From JALHTG01 sp964528315 (GTDB lineage Archaea; Thermoproteota; Bathyarchaeia; 40CM-2-53-6; JALHTG01), in contig CAZGRO010000044.1 of the NCBI GenBank assembly GCA_964528315.1, forward strand, positions 1-11,897: a stretch of 11,897 nucleotides of DNA. The letters are read 5' to 3'. Below, in pieces: positions 7,232 through 11,897 of this stretch; within the stretch, counting starts at the first letter, position 1; each line of letters begins with the position of its first letter. The position numbers were made by a program, and so were the translations under genes. The notes beneath the pieces were generated by a model. That model saw only the letters and a list, made by a program, of their open reading frames with translations, had not been told where the DNA came from and ran no database searches.

Positions 7232-9130
7232 CTAGTTCCTCTTACTTGGTTCACTGACTTTGACTGTAGGTGCTAGGCCTTCGGCGAACCGTTCGAGTGC
7301 TGACTTTGGATAGGCGTCTAACACGGAGAACCATTGAAGCAGCCTTCTCCTACGTTCCTTGTCGTCTTGAGGTAAGGCCAAGGGTCTTCCTCTCGCATCC
7401 AGAACAACCCCCACCACTCCACCCTCGACTTCGACCATCGACTTGTTGCCGGGTCCCGCGCCGATATCAAGCTCTTTCGCAGGTTCGATCTCAATCGATA
7501 CGGTTCTTCCCTCTTCCAGAGAAAACCGATCCATCTCGCCGGATTTCAGTGATTTTTCTATTACGGATCCATCAGGCATTGCGCCCTTCAACTTGAAGGC
7601 ATCAGCACCTTCGGCGACTGTACCTCTTGGCGCGATGCACGTACCTATTCTAACAAGACAGTCTTTTTCGAAGATCTCCAGTGCGGCCGTTGGATGCACT
7701 GAGGACAGAACTCCAAGATGAGGCATCATGAACACACTGTCTTGCGCCAGTTTGGTCACCCCTTCAGGAAGGAAGCCATCGATCAACGCCAGAGCGGTCT
7801 GGGCGCGTCTGGGCGCATGAGAAAGCAGCCCCCCTGTGCCCGCGATCATATGGATATTCATCATGTCAATGTATGTTTCCGTGAATGCCCTTTGATCAAA
7901 GATGTCTGCTATAGTTCTCTGAATCCGGACACCTCTAAGCCCTCGTGCCAAGAACTTGTGGTGCATGAAACCTAGTCTAAGCGCCTCTCGAGCAACTGCA
8001 TGCTCAATTACCAGTTCGTCGATCGTTCTAGGAATTGTTGTAGGTCGGATCATCTTGTTGCGAAGTACATTCCGAATGTTGGTTTCGTCGTATTCGAATG
8101 GGAGCCACCGCGTTATGTTTTGTAAGCCAGCAGAATGCAGGACGTTGCAGATGCTGTAGCTCATACCTAGATTCGCGCTAACCGTACGAACAAACTTACC
8201 ATCATAAACCGAGTAGACATTAGTTGTCGCACCACCCAAACCAACCCCAATAACATTGACCTTTCTTCTTTCTGCAATGGTACGAAACATCCTCCCCTCA
8301 GCTGCGGGCGTGGGCATTATGGGTATAGGTGTCCACTCCATCAGCTTGTTATATCCGGGGGCATGAGACATCACATGCTCCATAAACAGCTCATGAATCG
8401 CTTCCCGGGCCGGCTCTGAATTCTCGACTTCTAGAGTTGGCCGAAGATTGTCCACTATCGTGAGAGCGTATCTAGATCCCAAGATCTGCTGAACCTGTTT
8501 TCTTGCTCGATCATTTCCGGCGTAGACGATGGGTAGCTTATATCCTATGCCGAGACGAGCCTTAGGCTCAGCGGTTCGAATCACCTCGGCCGTCTGAACA
8601 ACATGTTCGATGTCTCCTCCGTCTGTGCCTCCAGCTACGAGGATCATGTCAGGCCTGAGATGCCTCATCATCTCAACCTTCTGGTGTAGCCGCCTCCCAT
8701 CATTGACCGCAATCACGTCCATGACGATAGCCCCCGCCCCAAGCGCCGCCCGCTCTGCACTCTCCCCAGTCATCGATTTCACAACACCAGCAACCATCAT
8801 CTGCAAACCCCCACCCGCACTGCTAGTAGTGGCGTAGAGATCGATACCTGTTTTCTCGTCGGCTCGAGTGTCAATGATTCCCTTGTCGGAGAGTAGTCTA
8901 TGGCCTGTAAGTTCCTCGACTTCTCTCACAGCATTCCTTACGCCTAATGTGACATCTTCATATGGGGCCTCGACTGTAGTTGGCGCCTCTCCGGCGCACA
9001 CGAATCGGTACTCGTTCTTGAGTCTCTTGAAGAATCTTGCTTTGCTTGTGGTACTTCCGCAGTCAGTCGCAAGGATCACAGTGATCTTCTCGGGATCCAA
9101 TGAAGGTGCCTGGTTTCCCATTTCGGCCAC
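7232..9130 (-). CDS. MutL/GlmL-type ASKHA-fold protein, copy B
   Basis: This 632-residue protein is the second MutL-family copy, about 70% identical by eye to copy A. The same nucleotide-site motifs are present: DCGSTTSK at 23-30, VAGGTDGG at 165-172, GVGLGGATTNVYSV at 295-308 and AGTGGLLSHAP at 430-440. The valine of the first motif in copy A is cysteine here. It carries a short insertion near 515-530 (PDGSVIEKS region) and a longer C-terminal tail (about 620-632). Start: GTG 9130 is the longest; ATG 9121, three codons later, is an alternative and neither has a strong ribosome site. Both keep the hydrophobic first strand (ITVILATDCGST). It leads a two-gene operon with the KOW-like gene. No glutamate mutase subunit is present, so the label 'glutamate mutase protein' would mislead. 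Its substrate or client is unknown. Confidence 0.88.
   Translation of the reverse strand: MAEMGNQAPSLDPEKITVILATDCGSTTSKARFFKRLKNEYRFVCAGEAPTTVEAPYEDVTLGVRNAVREVEELTGHRLLSDKGIIDTRADEKTGIDLYATTSSAGGGLQMMVAGVVKSMTGESAERAALGAGAIVMDVIAVNDGRRLHQKVEMMRHLRPDMILVAGGTDGGDIEHVVQTAEVIRTAEPKARLGIGYKLPIVYAGNDRARKQVQQILGSRYALTIVDNLRPTLEVENSEPAREAIHELFMEHVMSHAPGYNKLMEWTPIPIMPTPAAEGRMFRTIAERRKVNVIGVGLGGATTNVYSVYDGKFVRTVSANLGMSYSICNVLHSAGLQNITRWLPFEYDETNIRNVLRNKMIRPTTIPRTIDELVIEHAVAREALRLGFMHHKFLARGLRGVRIQRTIADIFDQRAFTETYIDMMNIHMIAGTGGLLSHAPRRAQTALALIDGFLPEGVTKLAQDSVFMMPHLGVLSSVHPTAALEIFEKDCLVRIGTCIAPRGTVAEGADAFKLKGAMPDGSVIEKSLKSGEMDRFSLEEGRTVSIEIEPAKELDIGAGPGNKSMVEVEGGVVGVVLDARGRPLALPQDDKERRRRLLQWFSVLDAYPKSALERFAEGLAPTVKVSEPSKRN
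8145..8263 (-). repeat. 119-base block identical to copy A (inverted)
   Basis: Inverted partner of 3789-3907, identical over all 119 bases. It encodes residues K290-N329 of copy B. The arms face each other across about 4.2 kb that includes the whole convergent gap. Confidence 0.9.
8778..8838 (-). repeat. 61-base block identical to copy A (inverted)
   Basis: Inverted partner of 3217-3277, identical over 61 bases, with mismatches immediately outside on both sides. Confidence 0.85.
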
Positions 9131-9168
9131 TCTTTCAGATTTGAAACGCCATAATTCTGTGGCACGGA

Positions 9169-9174
9169 CTTAAA
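9169..9174 (-). promoter_or_regulatory. Possible TATA-like box for MutL-like module B
   Basis: On the minus strand TTTAAG lies about 40 bases ahead of GTG 9130 and predicts a transcript start near 9146, hence a very short leader. It resembles the box proposed for module A (TTAAAA). The remaining bases 9180-9341 hold no gene or structure that I can support. Confidence 0.35.
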
Positions 9175-9341
9175 CATATTGTTGAAGTCAAATCACAGTG
9201 ATCGGGTTCCCAACAGAGGCATCTACTCTTCCACTGCGCTTCTTACCATGTCTCAGCGAAGCGAAATGCATTCTTGCCAGAAGCAATGCAGGACATTCGA
9301 TCCGCTGTCAAGAACTAGAGTATCCAAGTCGGATGGCACAG

Positions 9342-9731
9342 TCATCTCTGATGTGCCGTATCTTTTCTGCGCCACAGAATGACAGCAAGGACCGCACTTG
9401 CCAGAAAACAAATGGCAGCCACAAAAGGCGTTGAAGGCGCAAGTGTGGCGACTCCAAAGATGAGGTTGACAACTGTAGCGGCGACTCCGAACAGGAAACC
9501 GTTTCGAAAGGAGTGACTCTTGATTCTTCGACACATGAGAAAGGAGGCAACGAAACCTCCCGTCAACATCGCAATGATCGGAATGATCGTATAGAACAGT
9601 ATTGGGCTCGACAGAGTGTGTCCGCTGGTGTCAAAAGTTAGGAGAAGAAGGTATATCCAAAGTGGAACATTGGAGAGCGCCCCTGTGGCAAGATAGTCCT
9701 CCAGAGTTGGACTTTCTTTCATCAAACCCAT
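9342..9731 (-). CDS. Small multi-pass membrane protein, unrecognised
   Basis: A 129-residue hydrophobic protein that I cannot assign to a family. Three clear membrane segments lie at about 42-66, 76-97 and 101-119, with a possible fourth at 20-33. Basic loops (CRRIKSHSFRNG at about 67-78 and WRRKD at 120-124) suggest cytoplasmic sides. There is no signal peptide cleavage site and no catalytic motif. The start is ATG 9731 or ATG 9722 (MKESPTLEDYL); neither has a good ribosome site, so the start is uncertain. It lies on the same strand between the membrane operon, which ends in a terminator 111 bases upstream, and MutL-like copy B, 211 bases downstream. It is therefore probably its own transcript. 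The long hydrophobic pattern with charged ends supports a real gene. Confidence 0.6.
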   Translation of the reverse strand: MGLMKESPTLEDYLATGALSNVPLWIYLLLLTFDTSGHTLSSPILFYTIIPIIAMLTGGFVASFLMCRRIKSHSFRNGFLFGVAATVVNLIFGVATLAPSTPFVAAICFLASAVLAVILWRRKDTAHQR

Positions 9732-9774
9732 AACCGACCAGGAACATGGAATTGTCTTGAAGGCCTATCTGCAC

Positions 9775-9811
9775 GTCGCCCAAGCGAGCGACAAGCTAAG
9801 GTTTCGACCTT
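9775..9811 (+). other. Two small adjacent stem-loops in an intergenic gap
   Basis: GTCGC (9775-9779) pairs with GCGAC (9788-9792), and AAGGT (9798-9802) pairs with ACCTT (9807-9811) around a TTCG loop. They sit in the 148-base gap ahead of the small membrane protein gene and would lie in its leader. Five-base stems can occur by chance; no known riboswitch is recognised. Confidence 0.2.
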
Positions 9812-9842
9812 CGATTACTAGTTCTATGAACGCAAAGATACC

Positions 9843-9877
9843 AAAAAAAGGGTGATTGATAGGGCTTGATACCCTAT
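9843..9877 (-). terminator. Hairpin and T7 terminator of the membrane operon
   Basis: Read on the minus strand, two bases after the TAG at 9882-9880, ATAGGG (9877-9872) pairs with CCCTAT (9864-9859) around a 7-base loop. A T7 run at 9849-9843 follows about 9 bases later. The position just after the last gene of the operon supports a transcription end, whether as an intrinsic hairpin type or as an archaeal T-tract. Confidence 0.6.
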
Positions 9878-9879
9878 TC

Positions 9880-10605
9880 CTATTGCGCGGACTTCTTCGC
9901 CCTCTGTCCTTCCAACGTAGCGACAACTAGTATCAGTGCAGCCAGTCCTAGGAAAGAAGTGTAGTCTCTGAGAAGGTTCTTGTAGACTCCGATGAACAGG
10001 TTCATTCTTGTCATCACAGTGTTGCCGAAGGCCGATCCGAACGCGACCATCATCGTCCATCGACCGATCAGCCCTAGCTTACCAGTGACAGCACCAAGAG
10101 AGGACTCAGGTGTAATTGAGAAGAAGAAATACGCCAGTGTCCCGATCACCATTATGAAGATCAACCAGTTGTTGAGAGTGTCCATTGGTCTGAAGCCCAG
10201 CACCTTATCTACAACATACAAGGGCAGCCTTACAGTAGCGACGACCTGGTCCAAGAATTGCGCCGATATTGTGCCGCTCATAGCCAGCCCCATGCCTGTG
10301 CCGGTTATGATAGCAATTGGGAACCTATACAGCCAGAAGTACTTCTTCGAAAAGAAGAAGATGAATAGGGCCCCAATCACCAGAGGAATAAGGAAGGTTG
10401 CATCTTTTCCAGTAATCACAGGTTGAACTGCTGTGAATCTTATGTATCCATAGGCGACCGATGCGTTGTAGGCGATGCTTAGAGCCACATAGGTGTGCTC
10501 AGCGAATTTGAAGAAGCTATTGTCCTTGTATGTGAAGCTGTAGGCCCCTAAGGCGAACAAGGCGTACACATATATGCCGAGCATTGTAGCTAGATCCACT
10601 GCCAT
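9880..10605 (-). CDS. Membrane cassette protein 3, about seven segments
   Basis: A 241-residue integral membrane protein. Likely segments lie at about 5-25, 34-55, 69-87, 94-112, 145-163, 183-203 and 214-231, with a basic tail (EGQRAKKSAQ). A distinctive central stretch, YRFPIAIITGTGMGLAM followed by SAQFLDQVVATV (about 93-124), combines glycine-rich membrane helix with an amphipathic loop and looks like the conserved core. The start ATG 10605 has a strong GGAGGG ribosome site 7 bases ahead. The stop of the preceding gene is 12 bases upstream, so it is the last gene of the operon. I cannot assign a named transporter or enzyme family. From memory, similar proteins occur beside relatives of the other two cassette members in other phyla, but this is unverified. 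Confidence 0.75.
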   Translation of the reverse strand: MAVDLATMLGIYVYALFALGAYSFTYKDNSFFKFAEHTYVALSIAYNASVAYGYIRFTAVQPVITGKDATFLIPLVIGALFIFFFSKKYFWLYRFPIAIITGTGMGLAMSGTISAQFLDQVVATVRLPLYVVDKVLGFRPMDTLNNWLIFIMVIGTLAYFFFSITPESSLGAVTGKLGLIGRWTMMVAFGSAFGNTVMTRMNLFIGVYKNLLRDYTSFLGLAALILVVATLEGQRAKKSAQ

Positions 10606-10617
10606 GTCAATTCCCTC

Positions 10618-11469
10618 CTATTTCTTTCCTCCCTTCTGCCCTTTCGTGGCCAAGTAGCCGAGGTTACCAAGCAGTAGGAAGACGAGTACGACCACGTGTG
10701 ACATTGTCATTGCGTCAGAGCCCTGAACGTCTGTGGGAGTGACGATTTTCAAGATGTATTGATATTCGGTGGCGCCTCTGCCGCCTCGTAGGATGCTTAT
10801 GTATTGTCCGGATGCCATATAGGCGATGTTCGCTGGGACACTCACTCCCAAGGAGCCGACCAGCATTTTCAGATTCCTGTTCCTTGCTTGCCACTGTCGC
10901 AGATATTCAGGTCCGCCTGGAGTGCCTGTCTCGATGCAGACCAGCATCGCGAAATCATTCACGGACTTGATCTTCGCCATCATGGGAAGATCCGCGAGTT
11001 TTGTACCTTTGTAATCTGCTGGCACAGTCTTCCAAACATCCTCAGCAAACGCTGCCATTCCAGTCTCAGTGCCAGGTATCCAGTGCAGATTGACATAGTC
11101 TTCTCCGTACTTCTTGTCCTTCATCGCATCCGCAACGTACCGGTTCTTCCAGACATCCTGTATGAGGGGGGCACCTGTCTCCCAGAAACTGAGAAAGACT
11201 ATCTTGACGGGTTTGGTGAACAAGTGGTACGCTGTTGCACGAGCCTGAGGCCCCAACTCTCCACCATATCCGGCAGGTGAGACATCCATGCCAAACGCCA
11301 CCACAGCTCCGGCAGGTAGCGCCTCGATAGCCTTGTGGTAATTCACAGTGTCTGGGCTAATGGAGAGCGGTAAGTAGAGTGGAGTAAGCAGCGGCAATCC
11401 GATCGCGATCCAAAGGATCAGGTAGATGATCCGAGCATCGACAGCTTCAAGTTTCTTCCAAAACGACAT
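10618..11469 (-). CDS. Membrane cassette protein 2: double-anchored extracytoplasmic alpha/beta protein
   Basis: A 283-residue protein with a membrane helix at about 13-34 and another at about 256-274. The roughly 220 residues between them are soluble. With positive residues at both ends (KK at 5-6 and KGQKGGKK at the tail), both termini should be inside and the central domain outside the cell membrane. That domain alternates strands and helices in Rossmann-like order: AVVAFGMDV (55-63), VKIVFLSFW (88-96), YVNLHW (125-130), FAMLVCIET (173-181), KMLVGSLGV (201-209), then a helix ending SGQYISILRGGRGATEY. Glycine-rich turns (SPAGYGGELG, GTPGGPEY) could line a binding site. The start ATG 11469 follows the previous stop by two bases, with GGTGAG as ribosome site. 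Family and ligand are unknown; the topology is a prediction by eye. Confidence 0.78.
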   Translation of the reverse strand: MSFWKKLEAVDARIIYLILWIAIGLPLLTPLYLPLSISPDTVNYHKAIEALPAGAVVAFGMDVSPAGYGGELGPQARATAYHLFTKPVKIVFLSFWETGAPLIQDVWKNRYVADAMKDKKYGEDYVNLHWIPGTETGMAAFAEDVWKTVPADYKGTKLADLPMMAKIKSVNDFAMLVCIETGTPGGPEYLRQWQARNRNLKMLVGSLGVSVPANIAYMASGQYISILRGGRGATEYQYILKIVTPTDVQGSDAMTMSHVVVLVFLLLGNLGYLATKGQKGGKK

Positions 11470-11471
11470 TT

Positions 11472-11897
11472 CTACTCACCAGCTCCCAAGTATCCTCTTT
11501 CTCTACCTGTCAGCACTCGAATTCCTAGAGATATCGCTCCAACTGCAGCGCCAATCAGGATACCTCGAAAGCCCGCCATGTTCGGGACGTTCAATATCCA
11601 GTCCCCGAGATCGTTGAAACTGGGTGCCAGTGGCCCGAATATTGCAGATCCTGCAGGTGCGTTGTAAAGCATGGTTATTGCGCCCGAGATCAGCAGTACG
11701 CCAGCCTCCTTGGTTCTGGCCTTGAATGCTCTGAATGAGGCTGAAGCTATGAAGAAAGCCAGCAACGAATACATGGCACTGTCCAGCGCCACGAGAGCGT
11801 TTGTGAAGACCCAGTTAAACGTCCAGTCATTCGTGGGTGCGGCTGTGCGAGTTGATTCTACTCCATAGATTCCCAGAAGCACATAGGCGATCAGCAG
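11472..11897 (-). CDS. Membrane cassette protein 1 (5' end beyond the window)
   Basis: The open frame runs off the right edge of the window, so the N-terminus is missing. 141 residues are visible, beginning LLIAYVLLGIYG. The GTG at 11882 lies in the middle of a hydrophobic helix and is unlikely to be the true start. Visible membrane segments are the edge helix, a second in ALDSAMYSLLAFFIASASF, a third in AGVLLISGAITML and a fourth in GILIGAAVGAISLGIRVL. The third and fourth are joined by a loop containing DWILNVPNMAGFRG. The C-terminus reads TGRERGYLGAGE and is probably cytoplasmic. It is two bases ahead of cassette protein 2, so the genes are surely one operon whose promoter is outside the window. 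No named family is recognised. Confidence 0.72.
   Translation of the reverse strand: MLIAYVLLGIYGVESTRTAAPTNDWTFNWVFTNALVALDSAMYSLLAFFIASASFRAFKARTKEAGVLLISGAITMLYNAPAGSAIFGPLAPSFNDLGDWILNVPNMAGFRGILIGAAVGAISLGIRVLTGRERGYLGAGE

Noticed and set aside
8574..8590. GGTTCGAAT resembling a tRNA T-loop
   Set aside because: It lies inside the conserved MutL-like copy B coding sequence and has no cloverleaf around it.
2943..9130. The inverted duplication as a mobile element or composite transposon
   Set aside because: There is no transposase, terminal inverted repeat or target duplication. The copies are about 70% identical in protein and therefore old; only short internal tracts are identical.
9179..9382. 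A plus-strand open frame of 67 codons in the gap beyond MutL-like copy B
   Set aside because: It has no ribosome site or domain signal, low-complexity composition, and runs into the opposite membrane protein gene.

Overview
The window is about 12 kb of protein-coding DNA, probably from an uncultured archaeon. The signs are a TldD/TldE pair of compact archaeal type (463 and 459 residues), AT-rich TATA-like boxes roughly 25 bases ahead of the likely transcript starts, and short leaders with good GGAGG-type ribosome sites inside operons. I cannot name the lineage from sequence alone, and a bacterial origin is not excluded. No tRNA, rRNA, CRISPR array, transposase or integrase was seen. No gene-free stretch exceeds about 210 bases.

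Layout. (1) Positions 5-2777, minus strand: a two-gene tldD-tldE operon for a metallopeptidase pair. (2) Positions 2943-5925, plus strand: module A, a MutL-type ASKHA-fold protein followed by a 376-residue protein that combines a barrel-sandwich-like N-terminus, an alpha/beta middle and a C-terminal KOW-like segment. (3) Positions 6099-9130, minus strand: module B, a second copy of the same gene pair facing module A tail to tail across a 173-base spacer. (4) Positions 9342-9731, minus strand: a small unrecognised membrane protein. (5) Positions 9880-11897, minus strand: a three-gene membrane operon. It has a cut-off multi-pass protein, a protein with one membrane anchor at each end around an alpha/beta domain of about 220 residues, and a protein with about seven membrane segments. 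It ends in a hairpin plus T7 terminator.

How the parts may fit together. MutL homologues are normally annotated from their place beside the B12-dependent glutamate mutase, but no mutase subunit (GlmE/GlmS) is encoded here. Instead the MutL-like protein is twice paired, nearly end to end, with the same KOW-tailed partner, and the second pair lies co-directionally downstream of the membrane cassette. My hypothesis is an ATP-binding cytoplasmic complex (MutL-like plus KOW-like partner) working with a membrane complex that has an extracytoplasmic domain, in a process not yet described. The link between cytoplasmic and membrane parts is inference from gene order only.

The two MutL-like genes are roughly 70% identical in protein, yet share a block of 119 bases and another of 61 bases that are perfectly identical. 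Their third-position base use differs from the sequence beside them, which points to gene conversion between the inverted copies. The first MutL-like gene also seems to lack a usual start codon: a strong ribosome site sits 7 bases before an in-frame CTG.
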